This document shows positions 14,460-21,359 of a stretch of DNA of 21,359 bases, piece by piece. This stretch comes from a virus, in IMG/VR virus record IMGVR_UViG_3300025133_000697, positions 1 to 21,359 of that record; one strand, given 5' to 3'. The first letter of the stretch is position 1; each line of letters opens with the position of its first letter. The notes under the pieces were generated by a model. That model worked only from the letters and a program-made list of their open reading frames with translations. It was not told the origin of the DNA and did not search any database. The translations under genes and the position numbers were made by a program.

Positions 14460-16280
14460 TTAACTTTGAGTAAGTGTTTTAACATTTATAGTCGATGCTT
14501 CACCTGTAAATTCTTCTGTGTTAGCTGCTTCACCTGTAACATAACCACCAAATGCTATGCCACTAGTATCTGTCCCACAACCAGCTAAACCTCTTCTAGC
14601 TTGAGATAAACTTGGTCTCATTGACCAAGTAGTTCCATCATACGCTTCTGAAATTACTGTATTTGCGGTTCCTACATATCCTGCCGCAGCTAATGTAGCG
14701 GTTTGTGTTGCTCCCATACCTGCATGACCATCATTAGCATTAATCATCGATCCACCACTAGTCCAATTAGTTCCATCGTATTCTTCTGTTGCTGCTGTTA
14801 ACGCGGGAGCAGGAGTATTTCCTCCAGATGCTAAACCTGAAGTTATAATTCCAGATCCTGCCACCTGAGATCTTGCCGTACTCATAGCATTTACAGTTGT
14901 CCAAGAAGTTCCCCCGTATTCTTCAGTTTGAGTAGTAGCAGCAGCTGGACTTCCCTGAGTACCACCAAAAGATACTGCGGCTGCTGTAGTTCCAAAACCA
15001 CCTTGTCTCCAAACCGCTGTATTTAAATTATTTCCTTCTGACCAAGATGTGCCATTATATGTTTCTGAATTGTTATAAAAACTTCCACCATTTTCTCCGC
15101 CAAATGCTAAAGCAGCTGTTTGAATTCCTGCATTTCCCATCTCTTGTCTAGCTTGACCTAAATTATTTCCTTCAGTCCATGATGCACCGTTATATTCTTC
15201 AGAATTGTCTACAAGTGTTGTTCCATTATGACCACCAAACGCCAGAGCTGCTGTTTGTGTACCGGCTCCACCTAAACCATATCTAGCGGTATTTAAAGCT
15301 CCACCAGCTGCCCATGCCCCTGCTGTAATTATGTTTGCTGAATTATTATATTCTTCTGTAATACTAATAACTGGTCCTGATGAAGTTCCTCCAGCCATAT
15401 AAGTTGCCGTTGATGTACCAGCTCCGGAAGCTGATTGAGACATTTTATTTGCTAAACTTGGAATTGCCCCCCAACTAGTTCCATCATATTCAAAAGCAGT
15501 AGTTAATCTATCTGTTAAATAACCTCCAGCGGCTATTGCACTTGAAGTACCTGTATCGTTTCCAAAACCTGTGTTTTGTTTTCCAGCGGGCATAGCATTA
15601 ACACTTGTCCAATTAGTACCATCATATTCTTCTGTAAGTGCACTAACACCTGGTGGCCCTGCACTTCCTGCAAAAAATAATCCAGCAGTTAGGGCTCCTG
15701 ATCCACCTCCATACGATCTGGCAGTGCCCATCGATCCACCACTAGTCCAATTAGTACCATCATATTCATAACATGTAGAAACAAGAGTTGGTTGTTCTCC
15801 TCCTCCAATAACTGCTGCTGTTTGAGTTCCTGCTCTCATCATTCCTTTTGTAGCTGTAGGCATAGATGTTACCGCTGTCCAACTAGAACCATCATATTCA
15901 CCTGCTACAGCAGATACAGGATCTCCTCCTCCAACTCCAAGACCAGCTGTTGCTGTTCCTGCAGAAGTCATGTAATATTTAGAAACAGGGAAAGTTCCTC
16001 CGGTTGCCCAACCAATTCCATTATATTCTTCAGTAGCATTAAAATAACCTGGGTCATAACCACCCACTGTTACACCTGCTGTTTGTAAACCAAAACCATT
16101 ACTTATAGCTCTTCGAGCATTACTCATAGGTGCAGCACTTGACCAAGCTGCTGTATTAACAATACTTTTAAAAGTATTACTTGATGTATTATACCAGATC
16201 TGTCCTGCATCTACTTCTAGTGCTGGATCAGTGTCCAGTGATTTAATTGCTTTACCGTGTATTTCTCTATAAGTTGCCAT
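14460..16280 (-). CDS. Kelch-like repeat tail fibre (second of three paralogues)
   Basis: The 606-residue protein has the same architecture as its neighbours: anchor (MATYREIHGKAIKSLDTDPA, AGQIWYNTSSNTFK; about 1-45), then six repeats, a joint (EEYNNSANIITAGAW), six more repeats, and the C-terminal tail STINVKTLTQS. Each repeat carries EEY(N/D)GTSW or EYDGTNW and ends in a Gly-Gly pair after GTQTAALAF. The predicted structure is two six-bladed propellers. It starts only two bases after the stop of the 616-residue gene and ends 37 bases before the 95-residue gene. A perfect 27-base in-frame repeat lies at 14745-14771 and 15729-15755. A receptor-binding role is inferred from repeat type, virion context and triplication. 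Confidence 0.85.
   Translation of the reverse strand: MATYREIHGKAIKSLDTDPALEVDAGQIWYNTSSNTFKSIVNTAAWSSAAPMSNARRAISNGFGLQTAGVTVGGYDPGYFNATEEYNGIGWATGGTFPVSKYYMTSAGTATAGLGVGGGDPVSAVAGEYDGSSWTAVTSMPTATKGMMRAGTQTAAVIGGGEQPTLVSTCYEYDGTNWTSGGSMGTARSYGGGSGALTAGLFFAGSAGPPGVSALTEEYDGTNWTSVNAMPAGKQNTGFGNDTGTSSAIAAGGYLTDRLTTAFEYDGTSWGAIPSLANKMSQSASGAGTSTATYMAGGTSSGPVISITEEYNNSANIITAGAWAAGGALNTARYGLGGAGTQTAALAFGGHNGTTLVDNSEEYNGASWTEGNNLGQARQEMGNAGIQTAALAFGGENGGSFYNNSETYNGTSWSEGNNLNTAVWRQGGFGTTAAAVSFGGTQGSPAAATTQTEEYGGTSWTTVNAMSTARSQVAGSGIITSGLASGGNTPAPALTAATEEYDGTNWTSGGSMINANDGHAGMGATQTATLAAAGYVGTANTVISEAYDGTTWSMRPSLSQARRGLAGCGTDTSGIAFGGYVTGEAANTEEFTGEASTINVKTLTQS
14745..14771 (-). repeat. 27-base direct repeat, copy A (inside a fibre gene)
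   Basis: Identical over 27 bases to 15729-15755 and in the same reading frame (copies start 984 bases, or 328 codons, apart). It encodes the TNWTSGGSM part of a kelch-like repeat. Perfect DNA identity in repeats that have otherwise diverged suggests recent copying or conversion between blades. Confidence 0.9.
15729..15755 (-). repeat. 27-base direct repeat, copy B (inside the same fibre gene)
   Basis: Second copy of the repeat at 14745-14771. It falls in the fourth repeat of the first propeller, while copy A is in the fifth repeat of the second. Flanking bases diverge immediately on both sides. Confidence 0.9.
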
Positions 16281-16282
16281 AA

Positions 16283-18133
16283 TTAACTCGTTGTAAATGT
16301 TTCTATATTTACAGCTGTTGTTTCAGCTGTTAATTCTTGTGTCGCGTTCGTATTCGATGGAGCACTTCCTCCTGCAATTACTGCACCTGAAGTGCTTCCG
16401 TTTCCTCCCTGATTATATACTCCTGAAGCCAGAGAAGGCGCAGTATACCATGCACTTCCATTCCAACTTTCTACACTTGTTGAAGCAGGAGTACCCGGAG
16501 CCCCCAAACCACCAGCAAGAAAAGCCCCTCCACCAGAATTAGCTCCTGTTGAAGGACCATTAGGTCCTATTCTTTTCTCAGTTAGCATGCTTGCTGTATT
16601 GGTCCATGCTGTTCCATTATAGGATTGACTGACGTCTGAAGTATATGGCGGAGACGGATTTTTAGATCCACCAAAATATAAAGCTGCGGTAGCACTATCT
16701 CCAGCACTTGTTCCAGCTCTACCATTAGGTAAATCTCCACCTTCTGACCATGAAGTTCCGTCATACTCTTCACAAGAGGTTGAATAACTAGGGTGTTCTC
16801 CTCCTCCAAAAATTACGCCGCTCGTTTCACTTGCACCGGAGCCTCCTCCATTTCTTCTAGTGTCAGCAATTGTATTCGGAGCTGTAGTCCATGAACTACC
16901 TCCCCATTCTTCAACAACATTTGAAGTTGGCGAAGGTCCTGTTTCTCCTCCTGCTGCTACTGCTGAAGTTTGAGTTCCAAAATTCATACTTATTTGAGAA
17001 GGTGTAGTTTTTGAGCTTGCTGCAGTCCACGAACTTCCATCATATGTAGCTGTAGTGGCAATTTCACTTCCAGGAGGACCTTCTCCCCCAAAAAATAAAC
17101 CAGCTGTTGAACTTCCTACTCCAGATACGGCTGTAGCAGTAGTAGGATAATTAGAACCACTAGCCCATGCTGCGGCTGTAATTACGTTTGTTGAAACACT
17201 GTATTCTTCTGTTCCTGCAGGTGCTTGATTTCCAGGACCAGCAACAGCTGTTCCTATTGTTTTTCCCATAGGACAGAATGTATTTCTTGCAGTTCCTAAA
17301 CTAGGGGTACTTGTCCAGCTAGAACCATCCCACTGTAAAGTCGTGGTTACAGCTGCTGGGCCAGGAGAATTTCCTCCAATTATCATAGATAATGTTTGAA
17401 TTCCTGCACCACCTGAATAACCTCTGGTAGCCGGTAAAACTGTTAAAGATGTCCATGCACTTCCATTATACTCTTGATTAAAATCTCTATATCCACCAGG
17501 ATAAGTTAATCCTCCCATACTTATAGCTGCTGTTTGTGTTCCAACTATTGTAGGAGCATATGCTCCACTAGCCATGGCGCCTCCTGATGTCCATGAGCCA
17601 CTTCCTCTTTCCCAAGTAGTAGTTTCACCATTATTTCCACCGCAATATAATGCATCTGCTGATGGTCCACATGCTCCAGCTTCAATATATCCCGGAGAAC
17701 CTCCAGGAACAGCCGTTGCCGAAGTCCAGCTTGAACCATCATAATCAAGAGCAGTACCCGTTCTACTTGGATAACCTCCCCCTAATTGAACATATGCCTC
17801 TGAATTTGCACCTGTTCCATTAGTATACCCAAGAGGAGATGGAACATTTGTTTCACTTGTCCAACCTGTTCCATTATAAGATTCAGCTAATACTGCATTA
17901 GATGGATTACCTCCATTTTCGCCGGTAGTTATTGCACTAGTGTTTGATCCTCCACCAGCCATAGTAGATCTTGGAGTAGCCATTGATGCACTGCTTATCC
18001 ATGCTTCACTAATAGCAATTCCTCTTAAAGTTCCAGTAGTTGAATTGTACCACATTTCTCCATCAACACCGTCTGAAGGATCTGATGATACTTTTTTAAT
18101 TTTCTTTCCTATAATTTCTCTATAAGTTGACAC
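16283..18133 (-). CDS. Kelch-like repeat tail fibre (first of three paralogues), GTG start
   Basis: The 616-residue protein starts at GTG (18131-18133) after a GGGAG ribosome site. GTG is preferred because the product then begins (M)STYREIIGKKIKKVSSDPS, aligned with the MATYREI starts of both paralogues. The anchor contains GEMWYNSTTGTLRG. Repeats use YNGT(G/S)W or YDGSSW cores with closing Gly-Gly pairs; I count six, a joint (EEYSVSTNVITAAAW), then six. The tail is TTAVNIETFTTS. It is the most diverged of the three in its repeats (for example TWERGSGSW in place of EYDGTNW). It lies 12 bases after the 339-residue fibre and two bases before the next paralogue. Function as a receptor-binding fibre is inferred. 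Confidence 0.85.
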   Translation of the reverse strand: MSTYREIIGKKIKKVSSDPSDGVDGEMWYNSTTGTLRGIAISEAWISSASMATPRSTMAGGGSNTSAITTGENGGNPSNAVLAESYNGTGWTSETNVPSPLGYTNGTGANSEAYVQLGGGYPSRTGTALDYDGSSWTSATAVPGGSPGYIEAGACGPSADALYCGGNNGETTTWERGSGSWTSGGAMASGAYAPTIVGTQTAAISMGGLTYPGGYRDFNQEYNGSAWTSLTVLPATRGYSGGAGIQTLSMIIGGNSPGPAAVTTTLQWDGSSWTSTPSLGTARNTFCPMGKTIGTAVAGPGNQAPAGTEEYSVSTNVITAAAWASGSNYPTTATAVSGVGSSTAGLFFGGEGPPGSEIATTATYDGSSWTAASSKTTPSQISMNFGTQTSAVAAGGETGPSPTSNVVEEWGGSSWTTAPNTIADTRRNGGGSGASETSGVIFGGGEHPSYSTSCEEYDGTSWSEGGDLPNGRAGTSAGDSATAALYFGGSKNPSPPYTSDVSQSYNGTAWTNTASMLTEKRIGPNGPSTGANSGGGAFLAGGLGAPGTPASTSVESWNGSAWYTAPSLASGVYNQGGNGSTSGAVIAGGSAPSNTNATQELTAETTAVNIETFTTS

Positions 18134-18145
18134 TACAACTCCCTA

Positions 18146-19165
18146 TTAATTATTCTTCAATAACCAACCTTGAGTTCCATCTGTGTAGACTAATGTATTT
18201 GCAGCTCTTTCTGTAGCAACAGTTAAATCTGCTGCTGATCCATTAATTTTTTCACTATTTCTTCCAATAGTTAAATTATCAGAGTCGAAAGTACCTGCAT
18301 AATCTACAAACGAGACTTCATCTCCAATGGATGGTGATGATGGTAGAGTTAAAGTAAACGCGCCGCCAGTTGTATTACAAAAATATCCTTGACCTGCTAC
18401 TGCAGTAAAACCTGTAGTTTTAACTGCTTGCCATGAAGTTCCACCTGAAACTTCACCCCAAGATAAAACTCCACCTGTTGTTGATTTTAAAACGTAGTCG
18501 TTTCCTCCGGCTACGCCTGCTGGCCACGTAATAGTATAATCCGTGGTTCCGTTAGATGCTTTCATACCCACATATTCTGCTCCTGAGTCATCCTGTAATC
18601 TTAGTTCTTTCGAAGTTCCAATGTTTAGACCTGTTGATGCATTCCAAACTAAATTTGCGTCTCCACCAAAAGCTCCTGAATTATTATATTGAATCTGTGT
18701 ATCTGAACCGGCTGGATCGGTTGCTAAAGTAACTTCTATTAAATCTGATCCACTCATGTAGACCATTTTTTTACCTTTATCAGTAGTAGCAAAAGTAGTT
18801 CCTGATCCAGAATCAGAAGCTCCTTTTAATTGAACTGTATAACCTCCACTTGTACCATTCGATACAACTTTTAATCCTTCTGTTCCATCAGGAAATGTAA
18901 CTATTCTGTTTCCTGTAATAGTTCCTGTTAATTTTATAACTTGATTTCTAGCAGCATTAGTTAAACTATCAGTCGTAGATGAAGAATCACCATCTGTGAT
19001 TAAAAGAGCACTCGTTCCTGCACCACCAGCAATTGATTGTGAATGATAGCCTGATGCGGCTTGTTGAATAATGTTTAAATTTGTATTTGTTTTAGTTCCC
19101 CATGTACCAGCATTTTCACCGGTTGCCATAAGTTCTATACCTAAATAATTATATGTTGATGCCAT
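18146..19165 (-). CDS. Tail fibre protein
   Basis: The 339-residue protein begins MASTYNYLGIELMATGENAG, then TWGTKTNTNLNIIQQA, an N-terminal fibre-attachment type I recall widely in marine phages. About 40-150 is beta-rich with Ser/Thr/Gly (GTITGNRIVTFPDG, SGGYTVQLKGA). About 150-195 includes GSDTQIQYNNSGAFGGDANLVW, a motif common in phage fibre shafts. The C-terminal part (from about 240) has SWQAVKTTGFTAVAGQGYFC and LTLPSSPSIGDEVSFVDYAG, a domain often seen at fibre ends, and finishes WLLKNN. No enzyme motif is seen. It has a TTAGGAGA ribosome site and is followed closely by the kelch-like fibres, so it may be the base to which they attach or a separate fibre. Confidence 0.85.
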   Translation of the reverse strand: MASTYNYLGIELMATGENAGTWGTKTNTNLNIIQQAASGYHSQSIAGGAGTSALLITDGDSSSTTDSLTNAARNQVIKLTGTITGNRIVTFPDGTEGLKVVSNGTSGGYTVQLKGASDSGSGTTFATTDKGKKMVYMSGSDLIEVTLATDPAGSDTQIQYNNSGAFGGDANLVWNASTGLNIGTSKELRLQDDSGAEYVGMKASNGTTDYTITWPAGVAGGNDYVLKSTTGGVLSWGEVSGGTSWQAVKTTGFTAVAGQGYFCNTTGGAFTLTLPSSPSIGDEVSFVDYAGTFDSDNLTIGRNSEKINGSAADLTVATERAANTLVYTDGTQGWLLKNN

Positions 19166-19174
19166 ATTTTTCTC

Positions 19175-20131
19175 CTAAGCTACATCACTATAGCTTATAT
19201 TTGATCCTGTTGCAACATTCGAATATGAAGTATTCGAACCCGTTGAAATATTACTATAAGACGTATTTGATCCAGTGTCAATATTTTCATAATTTATAAT
19301 AAAAGGAGCAGTTAAAGTAAAGGTTGCTGAAAGCCCATCAAAACTTACCACCTGATCCGGTAAATCTACACTTCCAATAGTAAAACTTGAAGATACTCCA
19401 TCAAAACTAACTATTTGATCAGGAATATCGGCTATTGAACCAAGGCTCATGGTACTAGATATACCACTTGGTTGGACCACTACAGAACCCATTCCAATAA
19501 TTGTTCCCAGAGTAAATTCTGCTTCTAATCCTGTTAAAGCAGCTGCATCATTAGGTACTGTTACGCTATCTAATGAAGAAGTAATAGCAAATCCTGAAGG
19601 TTGAACTACTACTTCATTAATAAATACAGGAGTACCCATTTCAGAAGTAATAGCTAATCCACTAGGTGAAACATCTTCATTAGGTGCAAATGCTGTTCCT
19701 TGAGTGGATGTAATTTCTAATCCATCGAAACCAACAACTTGATCTATAGGATCAATAACTCCTATAGCAGAAGTTATATCTAAACCTGTAATAGTTGGTG
19801 TAACATCTACAACTGGAGTAATAGTTCCTTGTAATGAATTAATTAAAAAATTAGAAGTTTCTAAAGAAGAATCTACAACTATTGTAGGATCATCAACATT
19901 AAAAGTAGCACTTATCCCTGTTGGTGTGATTGTAACATCAACAACATTAGTAACACTTCCAATGCTAGCTGTAAAAGAAATTCCTGTAGGTGTAACAGTT
20001 GCGTCTTTTAATTCGCCCCATTCATTATCACCCCAACCAAGAGCTCCCCATCCTTTAGTGTAAAGAGTAGCATCCCCCCAGTTAGCACGCCCCCAGGTTC
20101 TACGTCCCCAACCTTCTGTTACCGTAGGCAT
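19175..20131 (-). CDS. Virion protein with Trp-Gly repeats and about eleven 22-residue beta repeats
   Basis: The 318-residue protein has three repetitive zones. Residues 8-42 form seven five-residue units based on WGxxx (WGRRT, WGRAN, WGDAT, LYTKG, WGALG, WGDNE, WGELK; the fourth has lost its Trp). Residues about 43-278 contain roughly eleven units of about 22 residues of the form V.P(T/S)G(I/L)..T...GS.......; one (SSLETSNFLINSL) is degenerate. The last 38 residues are three 11-residue units of Y(E/S)N(I/V).TGSNTS plus a partial fourth. It looks like a filamentous beta-structured fibre or adhesin; similar WG-rich proteins occur in marine phages. There are no Cys residues or enzymatic motifs. 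A strong AAGGAGG ribosome site lies partly in a hairpin with the start codon region. Confidence 0.85.
   Translation of the reverse strand: MPTVTEGWGRRTWGRANWGDATLYTKGWGALGWGDNEWGELKDATVTPTGISFTASIGSVTNVVDVTITPTGISATFNVDDPTIVVDSSLETSNFLINSLQGTITPVVDVTPTITGLDITSAIGVIDPIDQVVGFDGLEITSTQGTAFAPNEDVSPSGLAITSEMGTPVFINEVVVQPSGFAITSSLDSVTVPNDAAALTGLEAEFTLGTIIGMGSVVVQPSGISSTMSLGSIADIPDQIVSFDGVSSSFTIGSVDLPDQVVSFDGLSATFTLTAPFIINYENIDTGSNTSYSNISTGSNTSYSNVATGSNISYSDVA
19178..19291 (-). repeat. C-terminal 11-residue (33-base) repeats
   Basis: Three tandem units YENIDTGSNTS, YSNISTGSNTS and YSNVATGSNIS, followed by a partial YSDVA, end the 318-residue protein. The codons vary between copies, so selection appears to be on the protein pattern rather than on DNA identity. 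Confidence 0.85.
19298..20005 (-). repeat. About eleven degenerate 22-residue beta repeats in the 318-residue protein
   Basis: Units such as VTPTGISFTASIGS, VSPSGLAITSEMGT, VVQPSGISSTMSLGS and IVSFDGVSSSFTIGS recur with roughly 22-residue spacing. They share a (P/F)(T/S/D)G(I/L/V) turn and a following (G)(S/T). Boundaries are approximate because the units are diverged. Confidence 0.7.
20006..20110 (-). repeat. Seven five-residue WGxxx units
   Basis: Trp-Gly recurs every five residues (15 bases), with one unit reading LYTKG. The reading is direct; the DNA shows TGGGG-type triplets at regular spacing. Confidence 0.85.
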
Positions 20132-20147
20132 AAGGAAGACCTCCTTA
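20131..20147 (-). promoter_or_regulatory. Hairpin holding the ribosome site of the WG-repeat gene
   Basis: On the minus strand TAAGGA (20142-20147) can pair with TCCTTA (20131-20136) around a five-base loop. The stem includes the stop codon of the 150-residue gene (20145-20147), part of the AAGGAGG ribosome site (20140-20146), and one base of the ATG. A ribosome finishing the upstream gene would open it, giving translational coupling. A six-base stem is weak, so the role is tentative. Confidence 0.35.
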
Positions 20148-20597
20148 CGCTAATCTTATGATTGCGTTTGACGAATCGTTGGCAGGAAATTGAATTGTAA
20201 AAGTTCCAGCGGTTGCTGTTTTATCAGATCCAAATGCAATTGCACAAATAGCATCTGTAGTACTTGAACTTGCCCCTGTAGTTGTATTATAAATTAATGC
20301 ACCATTCGCTGTGAATGAAGCAGTTGTCCATGATACATCTGAAAAATCTGTAAATGCAGTTGTAGAAGTTAAACCTACTCCAGTGTTTGTTAATGCTTTT
20401 CCACCTGCACTGTAAGCACTTCCTGATGTATTTGTAATTTCTTCAGAAGTAGAATAGTCAGTTGTTGTAGCATTTAAAGTAGCACTACTATCAAAAAGAG
20501 CGATCTTAAATGAATCACCACTAGATGAACTAAAATTATGTTTTCCCTGTAATAATTCTTGTTTAAAACTTGAACAAATTGCCGATGTTATTGCCAT
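20145..20597 (-). CDS. Small Ser/Thr-rich virion protein, 150 residues
   Basis: The 150-residue protein begins MAITSAICSSFKQELLQGKH and contains FKIALFDSSATLNATTTDYS (about 30-49), SAYSAGGKALTN, FSDVSWTTASFTANGALIYN and a C-terminal TFTIQFPANDSSNAIIRLA. This layout (short N-terminal helix, then a beta-sandwich with a Y.AGG turn and W-containing strands) is one I recall from virion proteins of several phage groups, often beside tail genes. It is probably a decoration, stopper or fibre-base protein; the exact role is unknown. It has a TTAGGAGA ribosome site and sits between the adaptor-like gene and the WG-repeat gene. Confidence 0.85.
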   Translation of the reverse strand: MAITSAICSSFKQELLQGKHNFSSSSGDSFKIALFDSSATLNATTTDYSTSEEITNTSGSAYSAGGKALTNTGVGLTSTTAFTDFSDVSWTTASFTANGALIYNTTTGASSSTTDAICAIAFGSDKTATAGTFTIQFPANDSSNAIIRLA

Positions 20598-20611
20598 AAT
20601 TATCTCCTAAT

Positions 20612-21313
20612 TTAAGGATTCGGAGACTCGATTGGAATACGAATTGTACCATCCGTATAATCATCTCGTCTTCTTCTCCCAATTTGCTCTGCAGCAAATT
20701 TCTGAACTACAGTATTATACTTTTGTTCATACATTGTCAACATGTCCATTGGACCTTTTAAATATCCATAGGCTTCTACCAGGCAGGCATATAATAAGCC
20801 ATTTGGAAAGTTCTTACTTATATAGGTTCCGCTGGTATTTGTTACCAAACTAGTGGGCATAGCATTAAAATGAACTTGAAATTTATAAGTAGTACTAGGA
20901 ACAGGAGCAAACATATATTTACCTGAAGTAGTATCAGTTGTTCCTGTTGCTCCACCAAATTGAGCATAATATTTAGGACTACCTGTAGCTGTATTAGCAG
21001 ATACATATTCATTTAAAAAAGTCTGATCCTTTTTCTGTAACCAAACATTAGCTCCTGTAATAGCTGAAGTTGATGTATAAACCTGTATACCACGAGTAAA
21101 TAAACATCCTGCAGGACAATTTATATATTGTTGACCTGCAACTAGATTTCCAGACTGTTGTTTTCTATCTGCATCAATAGGACAGTCTCTCATAAGTCTA
21201 TATTCAGCGTTTTCTATAAATCTACCTAGAAGAGCACCACTAAAAACAGTACTGTCTACTTCAGTATAACTTCTAATATCAGCTTCTAATGCTGAAAGTG
21301 TATATCCTGCCAT
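20612..21313 (-). CDS. Head-tail adaptor-like protein (SU10/P22 gp4-T7 gp11 type)
   Basis: The 233-residue protein begins MAGYTLSALEADIRSYTEVD, then FIENAEYRLMRDCPIDADR (about 32-50), the N-terminal helical pair I associate with podovirus adaptor proteins (SU10 adaptor family, functionally like T7 gp11 or P22 gp4). The middle is beta-rich (QYINCPAGCLFTRGIQVYTS, KYMFAPVPSTTYKFQVHFN). The C-terminal part carries LLYACLVEAYGYLKGPMDML, a helix, and IGRRRRDDYTDGTIRIPIES. Twelve copies would be expected to join the portal to the tail. It starts in a TAATG overlap with the upstream gene (21311-21315). No membrane or enzyme features are seen. The family match is from memory but several segments agree. 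Confidence 0.8.
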   Translation of the reverse strand: MAGYTLSALEADIRSYTEVDSTVFSGALLGRFIENAEYRLMRDCPIDADRKQQSGNLVAGQQYINCPAGCLFTRGIQVYTSTSAITGANVWLQKKDQTFLNEYVSANTATGSPKYYAQFGGATGTTDTTSGKYMFAPVPSTTYKFQVHFNAMPTSLVTNTSGTYISKNFPNGLLYACLVEAYGYLKGPMDMLTMYEQKYNTVVQKFAAEQIGRRRRDDYTDGTIRIPIESPNP

Positions 21314-21359
21314 TATGCTTCTATAGTTACCGGTCCAACGGACACTGGATAACCACCTC
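21313..21359 (-). CDS. C-terminal end of an upstream phage gene (runs off the right edge)
   Basis: Only the last 14 codons and the stop are present, ending GGYPVSVGPVTIEA, with TAA at 21313-21315 overlapping the ATG of the adaptor-like gene. It is in frame with no interruption to the window edge. It is too short to identify. By synteny with other podovirus-like modules a capsid-region or portal-proximal gene would be expected, but this is a guess. Confidence 0.5.
   Translation of the reverse strand, partial: GGYPVSVGPVTIEA

Noticed and set aside
16582-16809. Alternative minus-strand frame inside the fibre gene
   Set aside because: It overlaps the 616-residue fibre in another frame and arises from its repetitive codons; the same holds for 17545-17748 and for 5349-5585 in the 577-residue gene.
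12276-18133. CRISPR array or diversity-generating retroelement because of many short DNA repeats
   Set aside because: The repeats are protein-coding kelch-like units of uneven spacing. No reverse transcriptase, template repeat, cas gene or regular spacers are present.
1-21359. Rho-independent terminators and tRNA genes
   Set aside because: Intergenic gaps are 37 bases or less and contain no GC-rich hairpin followed by a T-run; no cloverleaf-like sequence was noticed.

Overview
The window reads as part of the virion-structure module of a tailed double-stranded DNA phage (Caudoviricetes). Every convincing gene lies on the minus strand, so transcription runs from the right end (about 21.3 kb) to the left end (position 1). 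The DNA is A+T-rich and almost fully coding; gaps are 2 to 37 bases and many genes overlap. There are no tRNA, integration, replication, lysis or host-metabolism genes. The protein types resemble, from memory, those of uncultured marine phages and phages of SAR11-like (Pelagibacterales) bacteria: an SU10-type adaptor, the 'STYNYLGIELMATGENAGTWG' fibre start, WG-repeat proteins and GGRIGY-motif proteins. That assignment is inference. An adaptor plus a nozzle-like protein, with no sheath or baseplate genes, favours a short-tailed (podovirus-like) particle.

Layout in transcription order: (1) 21.36-20.15 kb: the end of an unidentified gene, a head-tail adaptor-like protein and a small Ser/Thr-rich virion protein. 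(2) 20.13-18.15 kb: a Trp-Gly/beta-repeat protein and a fibre protein. (3) 18.13-12.28 kb: three paralogous fibres, each with a short shared N-terminal anchor and exactly 6+6 kelch-like repeats, taken to be two six-bladed beta-propellers. A 95-residue protein sits between the second and third. (4) 12.24-8.35 kb: a coiled-coil protein, a sulfotransferase-family protein and four consecutive 2-oxoglutarate/Fe(II) oxygenase-type proteins, tightly overlapped. A consensus sigma-70 promoter (TTGACA, 17 bases, TATAAT) lies just upstream. (5) 8.34-6.18 kb: a 718-residue nozzle/stabilisation-like tail protein. (6) 6.18-0 kb: large low-complexity proteins sharing a Gly-Gly-Arg-Ile/Val-Gly/Pro-Tyr/Phe motif, interspersed with small structural proteins (54, 112 and 65 residues). 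By position these are candidates for internal or ejection proteins.

The most interesting unit is region 4: one sulfotransferase and four oxygenases of at least three sequence types, inside the structural module, directly after the receptor-binding candidates and apparently with their own promoter. A reasonable hypothesis is that this is a modification cassette that hydroxylates and sulfates either the repeat-rich fibres or a host-surface molecule. The sequence shows the enzymes and their arrangement; it does not show the substrate.
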